This document shows positions 23,224 to 35,100 of a DNA stretch of 64,000 nucleotides, piece after piece. The stretch is taken from positions 62,001-126,000 of the forward strand of contig JALJEE010002328.1 in NCBI GenBank assembly GCA_023231475.1, read 5' to 3'. How positions within the stretch are numbered: position 1 is the first letter of the stretch; each line of letters opens with the position of its first letter. The position numbers and the translations under genes were made by a program. This DNA is from Seison nebaliae (taxonomy: Eukaryota > Rotifera > Pararotatoria > Seisonacea > Seisonidae). Below the pieces are notes generated by a model, which searched no databases, was not told the origin of the DNA, and saw nothing but the letters and a program-made list of their open reading frames with translations.

Positions 23224-25224
23224 ATGTTATCAGCAAATTATGATCAGACGGGTGGATTCTACCAACAATGTTCAACAAATGATAATGGTGATTTGAATGA
23301 TTTGATGATAATATCAGAAAATGTCCCATTCGCACTTAATCATTCAAGTCAATCAACAACTAACTGTGATGAATCATCCAATAACATCTTTTGCAATAAC
23401 TATGTCAACTATTTGCCTGCAGAAAACTGTTCGTCCAACATTGTTAACGAATTAATAACTAATAATTATAATCATAAAAATACAACTAATACCACAACTA
23501 CAACATCAACTATTGACAGAAGGAAGACGAATAATAATGAAGATGAAAAATATTACGATAATATTGGTCTTAGTAATCGAATCATTATGTCTCAGCAACA
23601 ACAACAACAACATCAACAACAATTATCAGATCAGCAACACCAAGAATCGCATCATCAAAAACAGCATTCGAATTCTTTACAACAAATGCAACAACATTCG
23701 GTAGAGAATTCTATCTCTTTAAAGAATGAAACGCCATGGTGGAAATACAGGGCGAAATTTCCTGGTTATTGCGAAGTGGAAACTGATTCCATAGAAGAAA
23801 AAACTATTAGGAAGCGTTTGAATGAAACGTTGAGAGAAAATGAAAATTATACGAATGCTGAAGTGAAAAAAATTAAGTTACAAGCAGTCGAAACAGAAAA
23901 ATCAAGAGAATTATCATCAAATTATTTATCGCCACCATCAACGAATGATAATTTAAGTGGAAGTAATTCTGGCAAATACGAAAATGATAATGTTAATAAT
24001 CAGACATGTCACAATAATCAAAATAAGGATGATGAAAAATCTCTGGAGGAAACATTAACAGAAAGTTTAGAGAAGCAGAACAATTATTTGAATGGAGAAC
24101 AGAATACTCCAAATTTCGATTTATCAATGGTCAATCAAATGTTTTGTCATCCATTCAATTTACCACAACGAACAAGTGAGAAAGGAGTTGGAAACATTTC
24201 ACAAAATCCATTGGATCTAATGAACAATTTGATAGCTTCTGATTTTTCCATGTTGCTTCCTCCTTCCATGATCAATCCGTCATTAATTAATGGATTTATC
24301 GATGACCATTCGCAGAATCCTCAATTTCCAAGTTTCTTCCGACCCAACAACTTACCAATTTCATCTACGAATGATAATGATTCATCTCCATCTGATATCC
24401 CCGGCAAGGATAATGTTACCGATACCAGTGACCAATTATCTCAACAACAAACGGAAAAATTAGTTTATGAAAATGGAACTGATAGTTCGACATTGCCTAA
24501 TGCTTTGTTTAATGTTTTTCCTAAACAATTGAACGACAATGATGAAAACATGACTCAAACAATAACGCAATTTCTAAGTAATAACAATGGCAGAATGTAT
24601 CCTTGGATGAATGGAAATTGTTAATATTCCTTTTTCATTCTCTACTATATTTTTCATGATCAATATTTCTTGCTTTTAGGTAACATTCTCTCTAACCCAA
24701 ATGTTCCATTCGAACCAATTAGCACATCAACAACCACCAATATTGGAAATCCGTTAAAAAGCACAACTAATGGAACACACGTCTCAAGCTCCAATGCATG
24801 CACCAACAATAATACCAATAACACGAATAGTAACCTTCCATTCAATGCGAATACTCCGATGTCGGACACTAAACGTGCTCGTACAGCTTATACCCGTCAA
24901 CAAGTGCTTGAGTTGGAGAAGGAGTTCCATTATAACAAATATCTGACAAGAAGAAGACGAATAGAAATCGCACATGCACTTTGTCTAAGTGAGAGACAAA
25001 TTAAAATTTGGTTCCAAAACAGACGAATGAAATGGAAGAAAGATCATAAACTTCCTAATACTAAATCTAAATTACCGGAAAAATTGGCGACGGGTAATGT
25101 GACATTGGCAACTGCAACAGCCATGGCCGCTTCGCAAATGCAGAATGGTTTAAATGAATCTGATGAATATTTGCATATGAGAAAATTGTCGGAGTCGGGT
25201 AGTGAAGATAAAGATATCGACTAA
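23224..25224 (+). CDS. Dfd: Hox transcription factor Deformed (Hox4 paralogy group)
   Basis: Exons 23224-24619 and 24680-25224 joined by a 60-bp intron (gttaat...tttag, phase 1), 646 aa. A sequence-specific homeodomain activator that patterns the head/anterior segments in arthropods. The hexapeptide YPWM (residues 459-462), which binds Extradenticle/PBX, ends the first exon. The homeodomain (about 529-588) starts [20 protein letters not shown], has [16 protein letters not shown] in helix 3, and is followed by DHKLPNTK, the Hox4/Dfd signature that separates it from Scr (which has KEHKM). Splicing between YPWM and homeobox is typical of Hox genes. Oddities: the N-terminus lacks the usual MSSFLM motif, the first 460 residues are Asn/Gln/Ser-rich, and the YPWM-homeodomain linker is about 66 residues, long for this group. 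A short upstream coding exon cannot be excluded. Flanking genes are not Hox genes. Confidence 0.93.
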
Positions 25225-26225
25225 TTCATTTAAAACCAATATATTTATTGGAAATTTCTATTCAATTTTATTTAATTATACACAGCTATTATGCTCCGTT
25301 TCAATGCTCTACTGAATTAGTTCATTATATTCTTCAATAAAAATTACAATAATATTTTTAATTTTGGACAATAATTCATATTCTTTATTTTATTTTAATG
25401 TATTCATTATAACATTAAATAAATTTTATTCTAACTCTTTTTATTCGTCGTTAAACATTTCCCGTAATTTTTTTTTATTTTTAAACTGCTTGAGGTTTAG
25501 CCGGTAGGCAAGAAGAAAGAATAATCACGATAATCTAAAAATGGTCCGAATTGGGAAGAGAAGTTCAATTCAAAATCAGTTCAAGAATTAACATCAAAAG
25601 AGAGAATTTGCATTTTTGGATCGTCGTAAACTTTTTTTTCAAACCTATGCTCATATATTTTTCTGTCTCTAATTTTAATACTACTCGTTGTTTTTTTGGT
25701 AATTCTCTTTGCAATATTTTCTCTTTTTTCCTTTGTTTATAGTTCGTTATAGCTTTCAATCTTCAAACAGGATTTCCATTGTCACAATACGATAAGTTGT
25801 TAGAAAACAATGCAAATTGTTTTGATGTCACTATCGACTATTAATCGGAATAAGAATGATCTAATATCGAATTGCTTGTATAATGTGAAGGAATATTATA
25901 ATTGTGACGTAATTTAAAATTAATAGGATTATCAAATGAAATATGTAATTTACAGTATTGAACGCAACAAATTTTTGGGGACGCAATACATAGTTGTTTA
26001 GGATATAGTAAAATAAAGTTCTTTTAGTTTCAGTGACAAAAGTATTGAGAAAGTGAGCTTTAATTTCTTTAGATGAGAGAAATTTAATAAAATTGATTTA
26101 ATCAAAGTTTAATAAATCTAACTCAAATGAAATTTCATATTTTAAGCTTAATCAAATAAATTTGTTCATTGACATTCTCATTGATAGACGTCATTTTATT
26201 GGTAAACAAGAGGAATTATTAGACA
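25225..26225. other. Spacer between Dfd and ATG16
   Basis: Starts with the Dfd 3' UTR; an AATAAA at about 25336 lies 112 bp after the stop. The rest is AT-rich, without a coding frame, and contains the ATG16 promoter region. Confidence 0.5.
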
Positions 26226-28337
26226 ATGACAGAGATTTCCGCCGATTCGATCGATTGGCGGACTCAGTTGGTGGAACAAGTGAAAAAGCGTAATAAACGA
26301 GAACAATTCGTACCTGATGTCATTAGTCAATGTTATCTTTTCTAATCGTTTTCTTCTTGAACTTTTTTCGTTTTAAAGTATCGAAATTATTCGACAACAA
26401 CATTTATTTGAGAAGTCGAATAATGTGTCTTGATTCGACAGTGGAACAGTTGAGATTGGAGAGAGAACATGCGAGAACAATGCTTCCGAATAATTCGCAT
26501 GAAACTTTAAAATATGAAGCAATCGAATCGAAGTTGAATGAATATGGTTCCGACTTAATCAAAGCTCAAAAGAAGTCGAATGATGTTTATTATTTACTGT
26601 TTTTCTTCTTTTTCTTATTCATCTTCATTCCTCATTATAATGAATAGATGGCATTACAAATTATTTCATTAACAACCACAAATAATAATCAGAATGAAAC
26701 GATAAAAGAGAAAGATAAACAAATATCTTCTTTGGAAAATGATTTGAAAATTCTCTTAAAAGAAAAAACACAATTAATAATAAAAATGACTGAAACGAAT
26801 GAGAAGTTTCAATTATCGGAAGATGAACGATTAAGTTGTGCAATTCAAGTCAATTCTTTGAAAGAGAAATGTCAACAATTATCAGAAGACAAACAAATTC
26901 TTTTGAGGAAGATTCAGACATCACAAGAACAAATTGCTGAATTGTGTGATAAGGAGAGTCAACGACATAAAAAAGAAGTGATTGATAAATATGCAGAAGA
27001 GAATCGACAATTGGCTGACGATAATATTTCATTAGATCCAAAGTTATTTCAATTAATTTTTCTTCTTTTTTATAATTTCTTCCATGAAGACAAGATGAGA
27101 AACCTATGCCGATTACGACGGAAGTTATTCTTCCGAAACGAACGATAAATGATTGGGTTTATATTTCCAGTGATTGTGTTTAATAGTAAAAAAAAATGTC
27201 GAATAAAGGTTGCTCATGATGGCAGTGTTGTTTGCTTAAAATATCATCCAAATGGTTCGTTGTTGAGTAGTGGAGGTGTCGATAGAAAATTGAAAGTTTG
27301 GGGATCGGATGGAACCCCAGTCAATACGATGAGCGAAAGTAACGCTACTGTTTCTGCCGTCGATTTCGAACATTATGTTTAGTGTCTTTGAAATTGTGAC
27401 GTGATTGTTTGTGATTTTATAGAATAGTTTATTGTTAGGTACCTCCAATGATTTCAGTTGTCGAGTTTATAAGAATTACGAAAACAAACCGAAAGTTTTC
27501 TTCAATAGCATTATCTTATCAATTTAATTTGATTTCGATATATAGTTACAGGTTACATTTACTGGTCATACAAATAAGATTACGACAGCCAAATTCGTCC
27601 ACGGTCTCTACCCCAAAGTAGTGAGTGGTGGATTTGACCGCACCATAAGAGTTTGGGATGTCGAAACTAAAAATCGTTTAATTCTTTCAGAATTGATTTC
27701 TTCTAATTTCTTCATCTCTCAAAAAAAAGTTGAAAGAACGATTTATGCTAATTCGAGTGTTCATGATTTGGTGGTAATGAATGAGGGTTCGGTAAACAAC
27801 AAAAATCCAAATGGATCATCCGTTCTCCTATTGTCTGCACATTTCGATAAGAAAATCAGATTATTCGATCTTAGAAACAAAGCGACAAGTAATCGAAGTA
27901 GTGGCAGTTGGATCAATAGTGGAATATCATCGTCTTTTGATAACGATTCAACGAACAATGCTCAATGTGAAATTGCATTACCAGATAAAATAACGTCTCT
28001 GAATATTGCTCCTGATATGAATACGTTACTGGCATCATCACGTGCTGATGCCATACATCTGATTGATTTAAGAATGAATCGCGTCTTATGGACATCAGCA
28101 AACGATGATTTTCGAATAGTTTATGATTTTACTCGATCTGCATTTAGTCCTAACGCCGAATATGGTGCTTGTGGTAGTGCAGACGGTAAATTATTTATTT
28201 GGGATATGAAAACATGTAAATTGGTAAGTCGACTAAAAAGTCGATATGATAAACCGCTTGTCGCTGTCCAATGGCATCCTGATGGTCATACAATCGCCGG
28301 ATCGGATTTTGAAAAACATATTATTCTCTGGCAATAA
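26226..28337 (+). CDS. ATG16L1: Autophagy protein ATG16 (ATG16L1-like)
   Basis: Eight exons: 26226-26331, 26379-26584, 26648-27042, 27090-27156, 27209-27376, 27423-27494, 27552-27675 and 27730-28337 (581 aa). ATG16 dimerises and brings ATG12-ATG5 to the phagophore to direct LC3/ATG8 lipidation. Residues 10-30 (DWRTQLVEQVKKRNKREQF) match the ATG5-binding helix. Exons 2-3 encode the coiled coil. From exon 5 onward there are seven-bladed WD40-type repeats, e.g. KVWGSDG, GGFDRTIRVWDV, SAHFDKKIRLFDLR, LIDLR, GSADGKLFIWDM. The exon 7/8 junction gives ETKN|LERTIYANSSVHDL, which aligns without gaps to the family. Two Ser/Asn-rich loops are inserted in the propeller around SAHFDKK. The 27157-27208 intron has a weak, A-rich acceptor and is the least certain join; it lies over a run of nine A, where an assembly slip would look similar. 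Confidence 0.92.
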
Positions 28338-28831
28338 CGTTCCAAAGAATAACGGTTTAATTTCGCGCTCTATAAAATTTCTACTCTTCATCTCATGTCA
28401 ATGAAAATTTCTGGAAAGGAAATTTTTCACTTTTCTAGTTATAAATTTAATAAATTTATTCAAGTTCATTGAAATTATAAAATTTTCAGATTTAAATAAA
28501 AATAGAAATTTATTTAGTAAAAGACAAATTAAATTTTATAAAATAAAAGAAAAGACTGTTGTTGTTATTTGTGATATGACATTATGATCTTCTCGATTTC
28601 TTTAAGATAAAGATTGGTTTGATAATATGATAAAATGTTGAGTGGAAGTGTGGAGAAGATTGGTGAGAATGTCATATATTCAAATTTAAGTTAATTCAGT
28701 AAAATTTTTTAGAAAGAAAATGTTATGTCGTATGGAGGTAATTGTGTGTGAGGAAAATGTTGAAAGAAAAATATTAGGAAATTTTTTGAAATTTGAATTT
28801 TATTTCTCATCCATTTGATTCCCATTGAATA
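28338..28831. other. Spacer between convergent genes
   Basis: 3' flanks of ATG16 (+) and of the minus-strand Ser/Asn-rich gene. AATAAA-type signals lie near 28448 and 28495 for ATG16. Nothing else is seen. Confidence 0.5.
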
Positions 28832-31800
28832 TTATGATGATTTATCAGTTGAATAACCTTCATCTGATGCAGATCGAACTGTTTGTGATGTTCCTATTTT
28901 CACCACATTCGAATTAGCAATAAAAGTAGAGTTAGTTGTTAAACGTCTATCCTCCTTTTCGGGATGTTCATTCAGTTCGTTGGTAGTTGAACCAACGGGA
29001 TTCTTCTTCGACAATCGCATTGAATTTCGTAAGCGAACATACGATTTCTTCAAACGAGAATTTCTTAAGAAAAATCGTGGAATGTTCGAATTTTCATCAT
29101 TCTCTTCATCGTTGGGTAATTTCCCTTTCACATTATTCTCCGTATCAGTATGAGACCAAGATATACCATTCGTTCTCATTTGACGATTAGCTACTGCGTA
29201 AAATTTTCGGTTATGTTTTATCGATTCATCAAATGGTTCAATTGTTTTGAGCATCATTTCCGGTTTTTTTCGTATTGTATCTTCCGTAGTCGTTGAAACT
29301 GATATTTCTGTTGAGATTGGTACTGATGATGACGACGATGATGATGATGATAATGATGATGCTGGCTGATTGTCAATTCCGTTTGTTCGAACATTGTTCT
29401 GATTAAACGAGTTTCCCTTATTTAATGTAGTTGGATCATTATGGAAATTGGGTCTATTTGAAGAAATTCCATTTTTTTTTGTTTGTTTCGGTTCTCTTAG
29501 AGAGAATGAGAAACGCCATTTTAATGACGATTTCGATTTCAAATTCAGTTTCTTCTCAGTTTGAATTGATTCATCTTTCATCTCTTTTTTCATTAGAAGT
29601 AATCTGTTCAATTCAGAATTCTCTTCATCTATTTTCAGATGTTCGTCATTCATTGAAGGTAACAACGATATTCGTCGCATATTGGTATAGTTGTTGGATG
29701 TATAAGAATTGATTCCTCCGTAAGAAATATTCGACAGTTTTCTTGTTACTCGTTCATCAGTTTTCGCTAAGGTTCCTATACTAATATCATCAGGTTTAGA
29801 AGGTGATCTGGTTGATTGATAAGAAATGATTGTTGGATTGTTGAATGGTCTTGAATTGATTGAGGAAGATGTGGAAGACGGAGACGATTCGTCATTTGAT
29901 GAGAAACATGTCACTGATGATGTCATATATTCATTTAATTGTTGTCGATTCCGATCTAATGAATGCTCATCATGAATGATGAGTGATTTCTGTAATAAAC
30001 TCGAATTAATTTTTGGTCGGTCATTAAATTTCACTTGACTATGATAAGCTCTGTCAACGAAAGAATATTGACGATAATTAAAGTTTTTTTGGAGAGTATT
30101 TGTTCCATCGATTGTCAACGGTTTCGGCATGTCATGTCGCGTTAATGTATTGATTGATCGATTAGTTGGCAATTTATTTGATTTTACTTTCCCTGAGAAT
30201 TTCTCTTTTATAAAAAGTTTTTCCTTTTTATTTAATTTATTCATTGAACGGTTCTTTCTTTTTCCACTCATCTCATCATTCTTCGATGTTTGATCGTTTA
30301 ATAAGATGTCACTTAATTGTTGACGAAGCCAAATTGGCGGTGTCGTTTCATTGGAAATATCTAACAATTGTTGATCAGTTCGATTTTTTTGAAAAACTGA
30401 ATGAACAACAGAACTTTTCAACTTATTCTTATTCTCATTCTCTTCATTATAATCGGGACGATAATCCCAACTGTAGCACGTACATTCACTACCACAATTG
30501 GATTGTCGATCGATTTCAATTTCCGGTTTCTGATCAATCTTCATTTCATTAACTGGTGTTTTAACTATACTATTCACTTTCATTGTTGGTCGAATAATTG
30601 AATTGATATTCTTATATTTAATTTCATCATTCATGTTCTCATTGTTCACTGGTGACATTGAATCGTCTTCTTCGATAAATAAACAAGATGTTGTTAACAA
30701 AGAATTGTTCCGATTAACAATGTTCTTCCGATTCTTGCTGTTCGTATTCATGAAATTTTTAGTTTTGTTACACTTGTTTTTCTTGTTGTCTGATGATATC
30801 AAATTATCTTTATATCGATTTTCACCGTCATATTTCGGATAATTGGCAAATGAACGATTGACTGCTGAATGATTACCATAAAGTTTCAATGGACGTATAT
30901 TTTCTGTTTTTCGCTCTTGAATTGGAACGGAATTTTCCTTCTGGAAAGAATGATCATATTTGAATTTATTTGAAAAGATTGAATTACGTCCTTGGAATTG
31001 CGTAGTTATATTTGATAAGGAAGGTCGTCTCTTATTTGTTGTGGCAGTTGTAACGTTCTGCCGTGACGTCGTAGTTGGTTGATAGAAAGAGAATTGAGTT
31101 TTATTATTAATAGAAGATTCTATTTGAGGAGGTCGATGTTGATGAAAGTGGTGCTGACGCACTTGATAAAAATTATTCCGCAATGTTTTCTGCTGGTACT
31201 CTTTTTGTTGTCGTTCGTCTTGACGATATGGTTGATGACGCTCTGAGAAAGATTCGCACATTCTTAAATTTTTCGGTAATTTTGGAGGTCGTTGTCGCTG
31301 TTCTTGTTCCTTTACAGACGAGAACATCTCAGAATTTTGATGACTATGATACTGAATTTGTTCTTTTTGTCGTGGTCGATGTTGTTGTGATGTTTGTCGT
31401 TGTTGTTGTTGCTGATGGTAATGGTTGTGAGGAGGTTGATCTTTCTGATAATTGGGATGTTTGTTATGAGATGACTTATTATGTTGTTGAGTTGAGAGAT
31501 ATTTTTCTGTCATATTCGTTCCGATCGACCTGTCGCATTGATGACTGTTCATCATGTAATCGACGTTATTTGGAAGCAATTTACTAGTTGAGTGATTTTC
31601 ATTAATTGTTTTCCGATTGATGAATTTCATTCGATAAATATCATCAACATTCACTGATTCATATAACGACGATTTTGGTTGTGTCACTTTAAGTGAAGTT
31701 AGTTCAGTCATCGGATATCTATCGAGTGCGTATAATAAATCGTCACTAGATCTTGTTCTGTTGATCGATACAGAGGAAGATGATGATGATAGAGATGAGA

Positions 31801-32179
31801 TTGATCTTATTGTTAACAATGTTGACAATGACGAATTTGACGATGTTAATGATGACGACGAGGTCAATGATGAGACAGATGCTGATCTATTTTCAAATTG
31901 AATCGAATGTGGACGTTTACGTGAACGATTCTTTTCATTAATGATTTTTTGAATTATCAATCGATCATCGTACCAATTATCGATTCGTTTCTTCGTTTCT
32001 GGTGTGACATTCGGCGATTGGAATATGGAACTGTAGTTTTTGAATGAATTATCGGAAGACGAATTTGAAAATGAATTGTTAAGTAGACATTGCTTCTCAA
32101 ATAAAATAGTACCATTCACTCGGATAAATTCTTTTTCTATTCCAAATGGTTGTGGAATTAACTGATAATGTTCCTTATT
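28832..32179 (-). CDS. Large disordered Ser/Asn/Arg-rich protein, terminal exon
   Basis: A single 3,348-nt exon (1,116 codons) entered through an acceptor at 32180-32181 (AATTGAAATAG|AAT, phase 0). It begins with a conserved-looking stretch (EHYQLIPQPFGIEKEFIRVN, then GTILFEK). The body is low complexity: Ser runs, a His/Gln-rich block, and basic Arg/Lys clusters such as LKWRFSFSLREPKQTKK and FFLRNSRLKKSYVRLRNSMR. The C-terminus is SASDEGYSTDKSS. There is no in-frame ATG near the 5' end, so the start lies in an upstream exon, most plausibly 42648-42442. No family is recognised. The order of a short ordered N-terminus, a long disordered body and basic motifs suggests a scaffold or cytoskeletal adaptor, but that is conjecture. 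Confidence 0.7.
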   Translation of the reverse strand, partial: NKEHYQLIPQPFGIEKEFIRVNGTILFEKQCLLNNSFSNSSSDNSFKNYSSIFQSPNVTPETKKRIDNWYDDRLIIQKIINEKNRSRKRPHSIQFENRSASVSSLTSSSSLTSSNSSLSTLLTIRSISSLSSSSSSVSINRTRSSDDLLYALDRYPMTELTSLKVTQPKSSLYESVNVDDIYRMKFINRKTINENHSTSKLLPNNVDYMMNSHQCDRSIGTNMTEKYLSTQQHNKSSHNKHPNYQKDQPPHNHYHQQQQQRQTSQQHRPRQKEQIQYHSHQNSEMFSSVKEQEQRQRPPKLPKNLRMCESFSERHQPYRQDERQQKEYQQKTLRNNFYQVRQHHFHQHRPPQIESSINNKTQFSFYQPTTTSRQNVTTATTNKRRPSLSNITTQFQGRNSIFSNKFKYDHSFQKENSVPIQERKTENIRPLKLYGNHSAVNRSFANYPKYDGENRYKDNLISSDNKKNKCNKTKNFMNTNSKNRKNIVNRNNSLLTTSCLFIEEDDSMSPVNNENMNDEIKYKNINSIIRPTMKVNSIVKTPVNEMKIDQKPEIEIDRQSNCGSECTCYSWDYRPDYNEENENKNKLKSSVVHSVFQKNRTDQQLLDISNETTPPIWLRQQLSDILLNDQTSKNDEMSGKRKNRSMNKLNKKEKLFIKEKFSGKVKSNKLPTNRSINTLTRHDMPKPLTIDGTNTLQKNFNYRQYSFVDRAYHSQVKFNDRPKINSSLLQKSLIIHDEHSLDRNRQQLNEYMTSSVTCFSSNDESSPSSTSSSINSRPFNNPTIISYQSTRSPSKPDDISIGTLAKTDERVTRKLSNISYGGINSYTSNNYTNMRRISLLPSMNDEHLKIDEENSELNRLLLMKKEMKDESIQTEKKLNLKSKSSLKWRFSFSLREPKQTKKNGISSNRPNFHNDPTTLNKGNSFNQNNVRTNGIDNQPASSLSSSSSSSSSVPISTEISVSTTTEDTIRKKPEMMLKTIEPFDESIKHNRKFYAVANRQMRTNGISWSHTDTENNVKGKLPNDEENDENSNIPRFFLRNSRLKKSYVRLRNSMRLSKKNPVGSTTNELNEHPEKEDRRLTTNSTFIANSNVVKIGTSQTVRSASDEGYSTDKSS

Positions 32180-35100
32180 CTATTTCAATTGTAATATAAA
32201 GAAGAAGATTATTATTAATAAATATTTTCCCATTAAAAAAGCAAAGATGATGGAATAATATTGTTCATATTGTAATATCATTATCTGCAATCATGTCTTC
32301 ATTATTACTCCTTTAATCAAACTAACTGATCTATTAATAATAGAGAAATCTTATACTAACCCCTAATATATAGTTTAATAATTTAATATTATGATATTCG
32401 TCATTTTATGCAGGAAAATATCATATTAGAATAACAATATTCTATAAATACTCATCGACATGAAATTGGAGGAATAAATAGAATTAAGGGAAATGCTTCC
32501 GATATGATTAAGTAATTTTCATATAAAAACTTTTCTCAACGGAATTCAATGACTATAATTGAATTGACCGCATTACTCTTATACGCCACATTTGTTAGAA
32601 AGAATAAAGAACCGGAGTAATATTCGTTAAGAAGGCGAAAGGTCGTCTTATTCATTCAATGAACTGCATAAGCTGCATACAAAAATTAGTTGACATACTT
32701 CACTTGTTGTATATAATAATGGTAGTAATGGTAATATTAGTAACCCCATAGTCTCCTCATTCATTCACTACAATAATAATTGTATTGATAGTACAATTGA
32801 GAATTATGTTTGTTAAGGCATCATAAGTAGTATGAGGATGATGGTAACGATAGTGAAAATTCGTCTGTATTCCTCTTTCGCTCTTGATGAATTTGATTGA
32901 ATAGAATAGCAAACACTATGACAATAATTAGAAATCCTAATTAAATTTTCGCATATCATTCTTTTTCTATCTTTGAACATTCATTTTTTTCTTTATATGA
33001 ATCGCTCGATGAGTTATGATACACTTAACATATGATGAAATCTTCGTCAACATATTTTCAATTACTTAAAATGACTCAACTTTCGATGAGTTATGTCTTA
33101 AAAAATTTATCTCTCATTGATAATAAATGAATACGATTAACGAGTTATTTTAATTTAAACTTTTATAATCTTTTACTCAATCGACCTAAAAAAATATTTT
33201 AATAGAAAATTATCTTCTGAAAATTATTCAATGAAATATGGATATGAAATATAAACTAAATGGATAATATAAAGTAACATAAAATCGTTAGATAATTATT
33301 ATATAGTAAGTACATAGTAGTATTAGTTCCTGGGAATAGTTTAAATTTTAAAACTATCAATATTTAATAAATTTTTATAAACATTTCCTTGAAATAATTT
33401 ATCTAGTCAATTGTTAGGAAAAGAGGGTTAATGAAGGAACGAATAACTTTCCATTATAAATCTGATAATATTCTTATGTTATAATGTTATAATTTTGAAC
33501 AATACGTGAATTGTGTACGTATTAGTATTCACTTTTATTGAATCGATAATAAACAATTTTGACAAATAATGTGTTTCATTTAACAAAAAAACTCAAACGA
33601 CCGCACTGTGATTCACGAAAGAATAGGTCATCTTATCTGTCAATCATTTGTGCTTCTTATTCGTTCACTTAATATATCCACCCATCTTTGATCCATAAGA
33701 CTCTTATCAATTCTCTTATTTTAATCGATTGCGGATTTAAATGAGAAAAAATTCTCACTATGTTGAATAGAATCGATTATGCATAAGAAAATATTTAGTA
33801 TAGTTCATTGTTCCTTTCGGAATATTCCAACAAGAATAATATTACAAAAAAAGAAGGAAATGAATATGGAATGAAACGGAACTGTTAAACAGCATTCTTT
33901 CACCCAAATTTAGAAATGTTGATCAATGGACGATTAGGAGACTCGACAGTTGGGAAACTCGACAATTGGAAGATTCGATAATTTCAATACTTTAAATAGT
34001 TCATCAATTTTTCCTGAGACCAAATTCATGACCAAATTCTCCAGTCTGTCAATTGTCTCTCCTCCAGAAATGTGACTAACTTCTTTTGTTTCTCCTTTGT
34101 TAATCTTTAAGTGTGCACAAAGTAAGAGATACGAAGAGAATGAGTAAATGAGAAATGCGATCAATCTGGATGGAACAAATTCCTTTAAAATTAGAATAAA
34201 TGATGCGGAAAATAGAAACTATATGCTTCACATCAATTTGCGGAAATTTACGAACAGATGTTCATATTGAACTGGACAACATAATAAGAAGTAAGCAATC
34301 AGCTGCGATGTGCCCATAAATTACGAATAAAATTATATTCGCTTCAATTAAAACTACGATTGTTTATCTAACTACTCAGATGTCGAGTGCATTAAGTCTG
34401 GTGGAATATTTCATTCATTATTGTGATCGACTTACTCAGGATCATGCGACAATTCGGATACACTAAATTATATTAATAATATTCATATTATTTTGCTTTA
34501 TGATTATCTTAATTGCTTTTTAAACAATTTAATTCTTTGTTTTGTTAAAGTTAAGATATATCAAAAACATAGGATAACTTTAAAAATAATCAGTTTTACA
34601 TAAATTGTTTGAGAAAACGATTGTATTTCTATGGAAAACCTCTATTTTCATGAATTTCCTTTTTAAACTTAAAAGTCAAAAACTTAAAACAAAATCATTA
34701 ATTGGTAATATTGAAATAAAATTAACAAAGTAAAAGGAAGTGATATAGAATTATTGTCATAATTGAATTATTTAATATTTATAATTCAACTATATAAAAC
34801 CTAAATAAATAATAATACTTGTAAATAAATACTCTAATAATATGCCTAAAATTACGTTATTTCAGAAGTATAGGCATATCAAACGATTGGAGCATAATTC
34901 TTCTCAACGGTTATTGGAATAGAGTCATTCGTCGTCATAAATTTGAATTTTGTTAAACCTTAAATTTGTCATCTATCTTCAGGAGTTATTGTAAGCTTAA
35001 AAACTTTTCCTAAATTAATCATATTATAGTCCGTCGATAGAAGATAATAGAAACCGTAAACAGAAGGATTTTTTTCGTATCATGATTACTTATACGAAAT

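Noticed and set aside
26641-27400. Apparent premature stops in ATG16 suggesting a pseudogene
   Set aside because: Every stop lies in a 46-63 bp interval with GT/AG ends, and removing these restores a gap-free family alignment with closed phases.
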